Made by a program: the position numbers and the translations under genes
Shown: in pieces, positions 10,175 to 20,295 of the stretch
Position numbering within the stretch: the first letter of the stretch is position 1
How the letters are laid out: every line of letters begins with the position of its first letter
Assembly (NCBI GenBank): GCA_032718475.1
Contig: JAUCBJ010007907.1
Coordinates: forward strand, 1 to 60,509
Reading direction: 5' to 3'
From: Nemertoderma westbladi
Taxonomy: Eukaryota > Xenacoelomorpha > Nemertodermatida > Nemertodermatidae
Length of the DNA stretch: 60,509 nt
Notes under the pieces: model-generated
The model's database searches: none
What the model saw: the letters and a program-made list of their open reading frames with translations, nothing else
Told to the model about the DNA's origin: nothing

Positions 10175-11853
10175 TGAATCGGCAATTTATGACGGTGAGA
10201 TGTTCTTCTACGTCTACTGAGACGAGATTGATTTCCTCCACCTTCAGGATCGGTGGTATCCCCTTCCTCCGATGATGTATAGCCTTGGCGTTTGGAAGTA
10301 GATCGACTCATCATCTGCATTCGACTGTCTGTTAACTGCCTACCGATGCTGTCTTGCGTCTCCTGCAGATTTTCTAACTCCAGCTGGGCGGTCTCCTCAG
10401 ACGCTCTCCGTTCTGCTTCTGCCACTGCCTCCGCCGCCTTTCTTTCCGCCTTTCTGTCTGCTTCGGCCGCTGCTTCTGCCGCCTTTCTGTCTGCTTCTGC
10501 TTTTGCCTCCGCCGCTTTTATTTCCGCTTCGGCCGCTGCTTCTGCCGCCTTTCTGTCTGCTTCTGCTTTTGCCTCCGCCGCTTTTATTTCCGCTTCGGCC
10601 GCTGCTTCTGCCGCCTTTCTTTCCGCCTTTCTGTCTGCTTCTGCTGTTGCCATTGCAGCTGCTATTGCTGCTGCCTTTTTATCTTCAATCCGCCTTTTCT
10701 TTACTTGTTCTTCTTGAGCTCTAGCTATGCGGAGACGTTCATCAAATTTAGCTTGGTCCGCAGCTATCATCTCAGTATCGATTGCGTCCAACACAAGTTG
10801 GGTTCCTTCACTATTAGGGGAAAGTCCAGACAGCCGTCTCCTCAACTCTTCGTCTCCTAGGAATCGCTGATAGTCGGACAGATAAATGTCGATAGCGTCT
10901 CTAGTTCGCGGTCTCTCTGCTGTCACTTCGCTTTCCGCTTGAGAAAGGGTGGCATTGGTTGGTTCTTCATAGGTTGGTCTCTCAGCCAGCTGGGATTTCC
11001 ACTGGGCAGTTTCTTGTACTTTGAGACTTACCCGCTGGAACCAAGTCTTGACAGCAACCTGCAGCGACGTGTCCTGTCTTCTTTTGGAAGTTTCCTCAAA
11101 GGCTGACAAGATTAGTCTAATGCATAGGGTTCTTTCGCGTACTTGATATAGCAGCTCTTCCTGCTCTTGAGGTCCTTGGGGATGTCGAAACAGTTGTTCT
11201 TCTAATCGCTCTAAGGAGCCGAAGAATCCCTGCACATATCCTGCTGCCGACCTCTTCCAAACAGCTGGATCCATCGTATCTTTAGTCACTCCCATCCTGT
11301 GTATGTCTTCCCAAGTAGCTTCGGACAAATCTAACGGGAGTCCGGGTCCGGGAAAGTTCCATTGTGACTCGACAATAGACATCAATTCTTCCCTGGCGTA
11401 TCCCGCATAACTATCTTGGGTCGCTCGCTTACTTCTCGCCCAATCGGCTTGATGTTCCTCCACCGCAATCAATATAGTAGTTAGCACTGCGGCAGGAAGG
11501 GTGAGAAGGGGATCCGAGTAGGCTGTAGCAGTTATCTGCACTCCGCGTTCGGGGGTCAGCTCTACAGTATCCGAACTACTGGAGCTATCGGATCGCTGGG
11601 AACAAGTTTCTTGACTAGGATGTCGCTGCTGTTGGACAGCTGCTTCCTGGTTCCGTTTGACTTGGGCCCGAGTGCCGATGATAGACCTACGGTGTTGGAT
11701 TAGCTTAGGGTCTGATACTACTACTGGAGGGATGACCTTTCTTTCAGTAGGAGGTGAGCTGAACTCCTTTCTTAATCGCTCCACACTCCTATCTGTGTCA
11801 CAGATGGTTGTATCGATTAGACTGTCTGACAGGTTTTGCTGGGTGTCAGACAT
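10147..11853 (-). CDS. BEL/Pao gag-like ORF with Ala/Glu/Lys coiled-coil repeat
   Basis: 568 codons, ATG at 11853. The N-terminal ~250 residues are Ser/Thr-rich then globular (Trp-containing, around RSAAGYVQGFFGSLERLEE). Residues ~400-490 form a continuous charged helix made of 22-residue repeats (KAEADRKAAEAAAEAEI type). The C-terminus is Ser/Arg-rich. No zinc knuckle is present here; the knuckles lie in the overlapping downstream ORF. The final 37 nt overlap the pol frame (-1). A run of five C on the coding strand (10167-10171) sits in the overlap and would allow a -1 slip into pol. I infer that this is the element's structural protein. Confidence 0.7.
   Translation of the reverse strand: MSDTQQNLSDSLIDTTICDTDRSVERLRKEFSSPPTERKVIPPVVVSDPKLIQHRRSIIGTRAQVKRNQEAAVQQQRHPSQETCSQRSDSSSSSDTVELTPERGVQITATAYSDPLLTLPAAVLTTILIAVEEHQADWARSKRATQDSYAGYAREELMSIVESQWNFPGPGLPLDLSEATWEDIHRMGVTKDTMDPAVWKRSAAGYVQGFFGSLERLEEQLFRHPQGPQEQEELLYQVRERTLCIRLILSAFEETSKRRQDTSLQVAVKTWFQRVSLKVQETAQWKSQLAERPTYEEPTNATLSQAESEVTAERPRTRDAIDIYLSDYQRFLGDEELRRRLSGLSPNSEGTQLVLDAIDTEMIAADQAKFDERLRIARAQEEQVKKRRIEDKKAAAIAAAMATAEADRKAERKAAEAAAEAEIKAAEAKAEADRKAAEAAAEAEIKAAEAKAEADRKAAEAAAEADRKAERKAAEAVAEAERRASEETAQLELENLQETQDSIGRQLTDSRMQMMSRSTSKRQGYTSSEEGDTTDPEGGGNQSRLSRRRRTSHRHKLPIHCPQLLEDN
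10460..10625 (-). repeat. 66-bp tandem repeat coding for 22-residue coiled-coil units
   Basis: The unit beginning GCTTCGGCCGCTGCTTCTGC starts at 10460, 10526 and 10592 on the + strand, an exact 66-bp period that preserves the reading frame of the minus-strand gag. Confidence 0.9.
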
Positions 11854-11929
11854 GTTTAGCTAAACAGTTGAATGCTTACTGCTATAGTTACAGTTAAAGC
11901 AAGTCTAGTAATTCAGTATGACCGTTGGC

Positions 11930-12205
11930 CTAGTACCGGTAATTTATTACAGTATTAGAATACCGGTATACACTTATAATATATATAAGTATTGTAAACT
12001 AGTTTTGTCACAGAGTACCGGTATATAATTTTAGCACAAATATATATAAATATATAATAGGCCTATCGTGAATACCGGTATACAGCTTACACTTATAGTA
12101 TATATAAGTATAATTATGAACTAGAATTAATTACAGAATACCGGTATGATTTCAGCTCAAATTTATAGAAATAAATATAATAAGCCTATGGTAAATACCG
12201 GTATG
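11930..12205. repeat. ~125-bp tandem duplication with TACCGGTAT motifs
   Basis: Two and a bit degenerate copies. Each contains TACCGGTATA, an AT-rich palindromic stretch (TTATA..ATATATAAG) and GGCCTAT. Copies start near 11950 and 12075. Confidence 0.7.
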
Positions 12206-13185
12206 TCAATTATTTTAGAATAATTGAATTTCTGAAAATTTTAGGGTTACTTGGATACTTTAACTTACTTTATTACCGTTATTTAAGCAGTAGTCCAACT
12301 GATATTGAGACCTAGTTGTTGTATGGCAGGCCTACTATTTATAAATCGTTTGAGTTGATTTATAATATTTATATACCCGTTTATAATGGGTTTTGTCAAT
12401 ATTTGAAATAAATGTTATTATTTCTGGGGGAGTCACTACACAGAAGCTGTGCGCTCTCAGTGAAGTGCTACCTATGGGACACTAAAACAGATAATTCTAA
12501 TTTACCTAAGTTACTTAATACTACGAATTACTTACGATACGGGTGAGATTAAATCTCTAATTAAACACAACAAAAATATTACGTACGAAATTTTAGGGTA
12601 ATTTTACAGGAAGTCTACAAACCAGCCTAACAAAGGGTTAGAATTCTGGTTATTACAACGGACAGGGTACTACGGTATTTGAAAATAATAAGTAGTAGTA
12701 AATATATTGCACTGTCCAGATAGGAAAATACCACCGCCTGACGACCTATAGCCGTATCGCTATAGGTACTACGTTATGTATCACGGAGTGTTCCTACCTG
12801 GAAGTTAATTACTGCGGACTACCAGATCCAACGTGCCTATTAACCACTTTACAACACAAATATACTGCCTACACACTAATTACTTTCGGAAAGCACTGTA
12901 CACTAAACCCTAAATTGGGTACAAGTACTGGTACAACAAATAATCAGTAGTTAAATATACTTGAACAGTTAAAAGAACCACGGCATCTGCTGGAGTGACC
13001 GAAGCACAAAGTCACCAGCCTTTTCCTACGCCAAGCAGCCCGTGTAGTACCGGGGTTAATTTAACTATAACGGTATGTGTAACAAGCACAATTACTGTAG
13101 GAATAAACTTGGGGACATGAATGTTGCGAATAATCGCATAAACTCTGAATAATAAATATTACGCTACCCGTACAGAATACTCAAA

Positions 13186-13740
13186 CAAAATACAAACCAA
13201 ACACTGGCAGACTACCACCAAGCCTAAATAAACTACAGTATGTGCAGATTCCGAAATGGTTAGTTAGTATGCGTTCTAACACGGTAGTACGACTTATTCT
13301 TTAAGAGGGGATTGACCTTACAGCTCTGGCTGCCCCAACTTACTAACTGGCACTTTATCAGACAAACTTTGCAGCAGTCTCTTCAGACCTAATAATAGCT
13401 AGACAACAATCCAGCCTACAAAATATCTGAGTAATAACTATTACGGTACCTGAACAGACCACACAAACAAACACAGGCCAAAACGCTGGCAGAATACTGT
13501 CAAGCCTAAATAAACTACAGTATGTGCAGATTCCAAAATGGTTAGTTAGTATGCGTTCTAACACGGTAGTACGACTTATTCTTTAAGAGGGGATTGACCT
13601 TACAGCTATGGCTGCCCCAACTTACTAACTGGCACTCTATCGGACAAACTCCACACACGCCGTAATCTCTCCAAACCCAACAACAATCCGACAACAGTCC
13701 GGCCTACAGTTATCTGAACAATCTGAGCAGACTTACACGT
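13186..13740. repeat. ~300-bp tandem duplication
   Basis: Segments at about 13190-13345 and 13490-13645 are almost identical over ~140 bp (shared core AGTATGTGCAGATTCC, then GGTTAGTTAGTATGCGTTCT); the trailing halves are more diverged. Period ~300 bp, same orientation. Confidence 0.85.
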
Positions 13741-13904
13741 CTTCAGCTCAATATTAACTTACTAGGAAATAAAACTGACAGAAATAGACCTAAGTAAAAT
13801 CCCAATAAAAACCAGGCGTCCCCGATTTAATATCGAGACCTACCGGTATATAATTATCAAAATCGAATAATACTAATGTACTTATACTGGAAGTACCGGT
13901 TAGG

Positions 13905-14018
13905 ACAGTTGGGCCTACAGACCTACAGCAGTACCGATTCTGGCAGTTGGGCCTACGGACCTACAGCAGTACCGATTCTGGCAGTTGGGCCTACGGACCT
14001 ACAGCCGTACCGGTTCAG
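13905..14018. repeat. 38-bp tandem repeat, three copies
   Basis: Three copies of a 38-bp unit containing CAGTTGGGCCTACRGACCTA. It ends ~70 bp from the 3' end of the adjacent LINE. Confidence 0.9.
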
Positions 14019-14087
14019 GTTTACCGGTCGACTGGTACTTTCAACTTTATTGCTTACTGCAATAAAGACAATAACTGTTATTATACG

Positions 14088-16590
14088 CGCTTTTGAAGAC
14101 CTTTAGCAGTTTAACCTGCCAAAATTTATATGTCTTTTGGTTTATAAATAGACTTTAGAAATTGACAAATATTTAATACCAATAAACACAACATTAGCAG
14201 AAGCCAGCCTAGTGCGCGTCCATTCACCCGCTGGATATACCCGGGAGACTGGATTCTGAGGGCTTAGATTATTATTGCAGTGTAAGCTTACTGTATTATT
14301 CGATTGATCGTTAATAAATAATTTCTGACCAATATTATTCACTTTCGGGAAATATTAACAGTTCCTTTAGGACGTGGCGCTCTATCTAGGTAAACAGAGC
14401 TATGACTTATACTAAACACAACGGTAAGTCGGTAAGGCTTATGATTCACGTATGAGGCGCATTCTTTAGGAAATGCTTAGTTATCAGTCACAATCATGCA
14501 CACTACCGGTAACACACAATACTGCACACTAATTTGCCGACCGTCAATGAATTTTATCATATATAAAGAGAACAGCAATTGACTCATGTAGTGCTTATCA
14601 AATAGCATTAAATTCACTACAAACCACAATAATATAAGTCGCAATCGCTATATGTAACCTGTCTCTCTAACCTGTAGTGTATCAAGAAAATTGGGAAATT
14701 TGGGTTCTTTATAAATGTTCTCCAAATAATATTCAACAAACTGATACAAAATATGACAACAGTAAAAAGCATTAAGACGGTAGGTTAAGATATGATATGA
14801 CAAGATTGATATGTTATGATATGAACTGATAACAGTTATACGCTCTATAATCTTAAGCCTACTAATGTTTCTTCTAAAGTCTGAAACGAATTGACTCTAG
14901 AGCCGGTGTTCCTGGCCTAGATAGAAACAACACAACAGTATCAAGAAAAACAGTAAGACTGAACACTCCTAGCACGATCGGCCAAATATCTCCACATCGA
15001 CAGGAAAAATCGCTCTGATTGGCTGTTAAGCTAAACAAAGAACCATGTGTCCAATGGCCGTTTCCATGTCAGCAACCAGCTGTTAGATGTCGTAATCTGA
15101 ATCATCAAGGCTAAGCTGTGCCAGGGTATTTTACGCATTGCGGGTTTTTTGCCTTACCATGTCCACCAAAGCACACATATCGAAGAATGACTTTTATGTC
15201 CGTTAAAACACCTATAACGGTACCTTGCGGGCGAGGGGGACTGAGTATATCCGCAAAAGCTTTTACAAACTGCGCTCCCACCCTCCGCCGCTGTCCCGAT
15301 AAATATTTGAGGTTGATACTGGAGTTGTATCCATTGTCAACCGCCTCAAGTATATTGGTTGTTGACGCGAATTTACTTAGACCGCACCAAAGTTTATAGT
15401 AGAATCCGCGGACTTTGATCACGTGGGGGAGCTGCAAAAGCTGCGCTCTGGAGAAATTGTGGAAAGTCGAGCAACCGTATGTGGTGGCCGGAAAGACCAC
15501 AAGGACCCAGAGTTTGAGAGCGGTTGCTATGGAAACGGAACTCATATTGACTGTCGATGCTAACCGGATACAGGAGGCAATGCCCCGCTTGTGTAAATGA
15601 GTGTAATGACCAGCTGGCGAATTTTTCGTAGTCAGTACGACGCCAAGGTAATTGAACTTGTTCACAAATTCCAATTGCTGACCTTTATATATAAGTATGT
15701 CATTAGCTGATAGTCTCCCACCCCGGCGAAATTTAATAACTTTTGTTTTTGCCAAATTGACTGTAAGGCCGTTTAAGTCGCAGTACTTTTCTAGGTTATT
15801 TAGGGCGAGTTGAACACTTTCTATAGATTCGCCGTAAATTGCTACATCGTCGGCGTATAAAATTATAAATACACCGATTCCGGCTATTACAGAGGGCAAA
15901 TCGGCAATAAACAGGCTGAAAAGTAATGGAGACAGTTTGTCTCCCTGGATAACGCCGACCATTTGGCATATCGGGTCTGTAACGAACAGTCCAATGCAGA
16001 TTCGAATGTAGTTAGTTGCTATCAGAGCCCATAGAGCGCAGATAAATGTTCGACTAACTCCAATGTCGGACAACTTTGTGCAAAGTCGCTCACGGTTTAC
16101 GGTGTCGAAGGCCTTTGAAAAGTCTATAAAAACGCAGTATATATGACCACCAGGTGACGATAAGGCCGCGTCGATGTATAAGTATATGTGTTTTATAGCC
16201 ATTAACGTTGACCTGCCAACACGGAAGCCGAATTGGGAATCAGGTAGTTTATTATTGAGTTCTGACCACGTGTATAACCGCTTAAATAGAATGGCGGTAT
16301 ATGTCTTTAGTAGACATGATAATAACGCTATTCCTCTGTATGAATCTGCTGATGCTTTTGATCCTTTGCCCTTGTATAGAGGTATAACATATGAGATTAG
16401 CCATGCAGTGGGGCAGGTTGCATAGGTGAAACAAATGGTAAATATGTTTAAAATAAACGGGAGAAGAATGCCGATACCTGATTTCAGCGCTTCGCTAGTG
16501 ATCCCGTCGGGGCCGGTAGCCTTTCGTGTTTTCTGGTTGTTTACAGCATCGGTGACCTCCGCCGCTGTGATGGGAAATAAAATATAATAA
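14088..16590 (-). mobile_element. LINE (non-LTR retrotransposon), 5'-truncated, with ~1 kb 3' UTR
   Basis: Comprises the reverse transcriptase ORF (15111-16590) plus a 3' UTR reaching about 14088. The 3' extent is set by a second copy at 20296-21345 that shares the whole UTR and the last part of the ORF; both end near AGGTTAAACTGYTAAAGGTCT on the minus strand. The 5' side stops at an (ATAAAA)n tract. No endonuclease domain remains. Confidence 0.75.
15111..16590 (-). pseudogene. LINE reverse transcriptase (truncated at the N-terminus)
   Basis: The frame is open from the stop at 15111 upstream to about 16590, well beyond the internal Met at 16202. Non-LTR RT signatures are visible: KATGPDGITSEALK (fingers), GFRVGRST, FIDFSKAFDTVNRERL (motif A), GVIQGDKLSPLLFSLF (motif B), ILYADDVAIYGES (motif C) and LTVNLAKTKVIKF (motif D), followed by a thumb and a short Cys/His tail (CFGGHGKAKNPQC). 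This is a LINE enzyme, not an LTR-type RT. The endonuclease and any ORF1 are missing, so this is a 5'-truncated copy. I cannot assign the clade with confidence. Confidence 0.85.
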
Positions 16591-16626
16591 AATATAAATA
16601 AAAATATAATAAAAATATAATAAAAG
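16577..16626. repeat. (ATAAAA)n AT-rich microsatellite at the LINE 5' boundary
   Basis: Repeats of AAATATAATAAAA-type sequence directly at the point where the LINE reading frame begins. It may be an insertion-site simple repeat or a later expansion. Confidence 0.7.
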
Positions 16627-17966
16627 CTCTATTATCTCCAAATATTTTTTTGTGAATTGTCAACTTCAAAATCCTATTAGGCCTACTTCTACAATTTTTG
16701 AGCAATTATTTCTAACTATTTCAGAAATGACAGCCCATACATAACAATACTGGGATCTATACCACTGACTATAGATATTCAGTTACCATTCAGATACCAT
16801 AGACTATGTCATGAACACAATTAGCTCAAATTATACCAAGATCTTGTGCCTTTCTCGGCACACACGAGACACTATTTAATACAATTTAATTAAAATTAAA
16901 TTAAAATTTAAATTAAAAAGGCCCTAGTATAAATAGGTTGAGCCGCAGATTAATTAAATAGTATATTCATTTTACGGTTTTAATAACTTTGTTGTTCCAA
17001 TTCTCATTATTGTGAAATGTATTCTATTTTTTCGAGCGAATCACTTTCCTAAATTTGCGAACTTTGCTGGACGCAATAGAAATTAATTCGTCGCAAATAA
17101 AAGCTGATTACTCTCAAAAATAAAACGGTAACCTGTTTCTATTGTATATGGTTTATTGTTTTAGTTAAAACAACGTGCCACTGTAACCTGTTCCTTTCCC
17201 AAATTGCAATTTTAACATTGAGACGGGATATTAATTCGCCAAGATGTGATTTGCGTCCAGTCCCCCCCCCCCGCCCCACCCATGTCTCCGTACATCAATC
17301 AATCAACATTTTAATAATTTAAGTAAAAATTGTCACTGAATTTACAATTTTGGCATCGTACTACTGTAGACATTAAAATACTGTACCTATTCCAGGTATT
17401 TATTTAGTAATAATAGCTAAAAGATACACACTTGGGATTTCCAAATAGTGAAATGCCGTTCTGGTCACATACATATATCTCTCAGTACGTTTTGCCTACA
17501 CCTTGATACAATATTATTTAACTTGTAACTAGAACGTTATTTTATGAATAACATATGTAACATAAACGTCATTTTTACATTAAGTCTTAATCTTGGACGG
17601 AATATAAAAAATTCGCACCCTTTTACTTCCCCATACCCTAACACTTCCTCCCCATACTCCTCCTATACTCAACCCGTTTCATCCTCACTCACTTCTGTTG
17701 GGCCTCACGCATGTGTACATCATGTCAATGAGATCCATCATCGTCCCACCCTCCTGTCTCAGTCAATTAGTCCCCGTCCCTGTAGCTAATTGGAAAAGGT
17801 TATATCTGACTAAAGTACGTATATTATAGTTTCTCTAATATTGATTGATTACCTACGTACATACTAATTGCACTTGTGTTAATTGCACTTAGGAATTATT
17901 TGTACTGGTTTGTCCATGCGGTGCCTTCCAGACACGTTGACATCGCCTGTAATCAGTCCTAGAGTT
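16627..17966. other. Gene-free AT-rich spacer
   Basis: No coding potential on either strand apart from short chance ORFs. It contains one recognisable MITE-like repeat at 17067-17260 and otherwise nothing I can identify. Confidence 0.5.
17067..17260. mobile_element. Short interspersed MITE-like repeat with CTGGACGCAA termini
   Basis: Begins CTGGACGCAA and ends TTGCGTCCAG (inverted termini), followed by a C-run. Internal sequence GTTTATTGTTTTAGTTA..CACTGTAACCTG recurs at 57500-57697 (full-length-like), 51430-51540 and 36460-36525 (partial), and the internal part also at 55137-55276. It is therefore a dispersed family in this genome. Confidence 0.7.
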
Positions 17967-19280
17967 CTATATTGCTCCTCCCGCACCCTCCAGGAACCAT
18001 CTCAGTTCCTTACCCCTATCGTCGTCCTGCCTGGGTCGCTTCTTCCGTTCCTGTTTACTCTTGAGGCTACTCATCCTCACTGATACCGTCTTACCAAGCC
18101 CTGTTGTTGGTTCCTTGGGCGCGGGAGTTATTAACTCACGGTATCGCTTTGCAGGTGGTCCCACTGAGTGTCCCTCCTGTTTCCCCCTGGTAGCGTCCCA
18201 CAAGATCATTTTCATCGCATGCGGCACATGTTCCACCAGAAAATCCCTGAATCCTATCCTATTTTCTGGTGACCATCTATCCAGATATCTTTGGGTGTTG
18301 ATGACCCCTCTGTATGATGCCGCTGTCGCTACCTCCTGATACGTGAATGGTAGTCTCCTCTTGGTGATCTGCTGGTGGGCTTGTAGATTAATGTTGAAGA
18401 AGCCCCACCGGAACTCCTGGGCCTTCATCCTTTGCCGTGTCATGACTCCGACGTCGGCCCATTCCTCGAAAATGCGAAACTTCTCCTCGTCCTCCATCCA
18501 GTCACACTGGCGCTCAAAGTGCCCCCTAAACTTGCACTTCGAACACCTGTGGTGCAACCTTGGGCAAGCGCCCATCCTGTGCGTAGACTCGCGGCAGTAA
18601 AGACACGCCGTTCCCTTCTGGTAACGGTATAGACAGTTCTTTTGCTGATGGGTTAGTCTCCCACTGTAATCGCAACTGTCTATCACTGTCTCTCGCCCCA
18701 AGTCGTCCTTGGCTCCACGTAGCCTCCTGGGTCTGTGGAGCCGCTGGTAGGTAAACATCTCGACGTTGTCCTCCCTACCCATATCGACGTCCTCCTCCTC
18801 CCTCGGCATTGCTTCTCCAAACACCACCTGTGGTGCTCTCCCCGGTTGCTCGTCCAGTCGGGTCGTGTTCGCCGAGAAGTCCGTTGCCGGCTCCCCATGC
18901 TCCCAGGTTTGCTTGCCGGGTGCGTCCCAGAAGGATCTCGCCCCGCTGGCTGTCACCACTCTCCTGTCCGACTGGCTGATTCTCTCTATTGGCGGCATCG
19001 CCCCAAACTCGTCCTCCTCCTCTTCCCCCGCTGGGACCGCACCCAAACCTGGGATCCCTGCTTGATCCACTGTGTCCCTTTCCAGCCTGGTATTCGCCCA
19101 TGGCCTTCCATCTTCCACCTCCCTCGGTCTCTTCCTTCCGAAGTCACCCTCAGACCCTGCAGGCATCGGCATTCCTTGCAGCCCCGATGTAGACTGTATC
19201 GGTGTCTCTTCCATCCAACCCAGTTCGTCCCCCAGCCGAAACTCACCCGAGGTCTCCGATCCCCACCTCAACTCGTCCAA
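17967..19280 (-). CDS. Zinc-knuckle (CCHC) Gag-like protein
   Basis: 437 codons. The N-terminal half is acidic and low-complexity. Residues ~203-259 hold three C-x2-C-x4-H-x4-C units in a row: CDYSGRLTHQQKNC (first unit, second Cys replaced by Ser), CLYCRESTHRMGAC and CSKCKFRGHFERQC (both perfect). A conserved-looking C-terminal domain follows, rich in Trp, Phe and Arg (around DRWSPENRIGFRDFL), then a basic tail. Zinc knuckles indicate nucleic-acid binding as in retroelement Gag or LINE ORF1. It lies in the same frame as the exonuclease-like ORF 19485-20123 upstream, separated by three stop codons in an otherwise Glu/Arg-rich, coding-looking linker, so the two probably derive from one longer protein. 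Confidence 0.65.
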   Translation of the reverse strand: MDELRWGSETSGEFRLGDELGWMEETPIQSTSGLQGMPMPAGSEGDFGRKRPREVEDGRPWANTRLERDTVDQAGIPGLGAVPAGEEEEDEFGAMPPIERISQSDRRVVTASGARSFWDAPGKQTWEHGEPATDFSANTTRLDEQPGRAPQVVFGEAMPREEEDVDMGREDNVEMFTYQRLHRPRRLRGAKDDLGRETVIDSCDYSGRLTHQQKNCLYRYQKGTACLYCRESTHRMGACPRLHHRCSKCKFRGHFERQCDWMEDEEKFRIFEEWADVGVMTRQRMKAQEFRWGFFNINLQAHQQITKRRLPFTYQEVATAASYRGVINTQRYLDRWSPENRIGFRDFLVEHVPHAMKMILWDATRGKQEGHSVGPPAKRYRELITPAPKEPTTGLGKTVSVRMSSLKSKQERKKRPRQDDDRGKELRWFLEGAGGAI

Positions 19281-19484
19281 GTCTTGGGCTTCGAACTAGT
19301 ACTCCCCTCGCCTTATATCTGCCTCTCTGCCCACTGCCTCCCTTCTCTCTCTCCTGGCGACTTCCTCTAGTCTCCTCTCCTCAACTCTATCCGCCTCCTG
19401 TTTCTCCCATCGCTTATATGGTATACGGTATGTCTACCTCTCTGTCCACCAGGTGTCGGGTATTGTAATATACCGACTCGCCCT
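19281..19484 (-). other. Stop-containing linker between exonuclease-like and zinc-knuckle ORFs
   Basis: In the shared frame this stretch has one TGA and two TAG codons but reads as a charged Glu/Arg-rich helix between them (for example RVEERRLEEVARRERREAV). For part of the interval another frame (19414-19596) looks more protein-like, so paired compensating frameshifts are plausible. Confidence 0.55.
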
Positions 19485-20123
19485 TCAGCCCCGGGTGGTT
19501 ACCTGATATATCTTTATCGCTCCCTTCCAGAAGTGATATAGCTTCCTCCTTCTCGCTCCCCATTTGAGTGAGTTTGCAAGTTCCGCTCCGTTCCACTCCA
19601 TCGGCTTGTGGCAGATGAATCCCATCAGTTGGCCCATCGCCACAGCTCCGTAATGTCCTGTGTTGTCCACCAATCCCAATCCGTCTGGTTTTGTCATAGC
19701 CATGTAGACTACTTGCATGTCCAGAAGATTCGGGGTGCCCGGTCCAAAAATCCTGTCCGCATCGCCGCGTATGGCTGATCCCACCTTGACCGTAGTCTTC
19801 AGCCTCACTAGCTCCTGCACCGCATTCGGTAACCAGTTTAACTTCGGCCCGCTCCTCTTCCCATAGGTCCCTAGGTCGAATAGAAAGATATATTCATTCG
19901 GTGCCGCTAAGTGTAGCAATATGGTTCTAGCCGATCCTCCCGACCCCCTTCTCGAGCCTTCGTCATCTAGGATCATGTATCCACCCCTCTCCACGGAATC
20001 TACAAACCTCCTCCACTCCTTCCTCAGTGGTTCCCTCGGGTACTTCGGTATCTCTAACCTAGTATCGTCCCCCTTTACAATGTAGCGAAGATGCTCGTCG
20101 ATTGTGTTGTCCAAAGACGGCAT
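19485..20123 (-). CDS. DEDD-type 3'-5' exonuclease-like domain (EXD/WRN-like)
   Basis: 212 codons, ATG at 20123. Exo I motif D-x-E is seen as ILDDEG (Asp53, Glu55) after a hydrophobic strand; the next strand LLHLAA..YIFLFDL matches the fold; Exo II is VKVGSAIRGDADRIFG (Lys113-Asp121); the following LLDMQ (Asp135, Gln137) matches the D-x-Q seen after Exo II in EXD1/EXD2/WRN-type enzymes. The Exo III Tyr/Asp motif is not clear; the C-terminus is close to frame disruptions and may be altered. Activity is therefore uncertain. The gene sits directly upstream of the zinc-knuckle ORF on the same strand and in the same frame, and ~170 bp downstream of a truncated LINE copy. Retroelement origin is an inference from the zinc-knuckle partner. 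Confidence 0.6.
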   Translation of the reverse strand: MPSLDNTIDEHLRYIVKGDDTRLEIPKYPREPLRKEWRRFVDSVERGGYMILDDEGSRRGSGGSARTILLHLAAPNEYIFLFDLGTYGKRSGPKLNWLPNAVQELVRLKTTVKVGSAIRGDADRIFGPGTPNLLDMQVVYMAMTKPDGLGLVDNTGHYGAVAMGQLMGFICHKPMEWNGAELANSLKWGARRRKLYHFWKGAIKIYQVTTRG

Positions 20124-20295
20124 ACCGTAGGTCCCAACCAGTCGTCACTTGTGCATCTCCCTAAATTAATCCTGTAGCGCATGCGCTTTGTGACCCTTCG
20201 GGAGTTGTTTGTAGTATCGCTTTATCTTGTTCTCCGGATGCCTCAGCGTGAAATCCACTAGTAACTCTTTTCTACTCTTCTCGATTTCCTCTTGT

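Larger units (their letters stand above)
11854..14087. other. Gene-free, repeat-rich AT region upstream of the BEL gag
   Basis: No coding potential stands out. The segment holds several tandem duplications (separate entries) and many copies of TACCGGTA. If the BEL element kept a 5' LTR it should lie here, but I could not recognise a copy of any sequence located beyond its pol stop. Confidence 0.5.

Noticed and set aside
10292-10724. Plus-strand Ala/Ser/Leu-rich ORFs.
   Set aside because: Antisense of the Ala/Glu/Lys repeat of the BEL gag.
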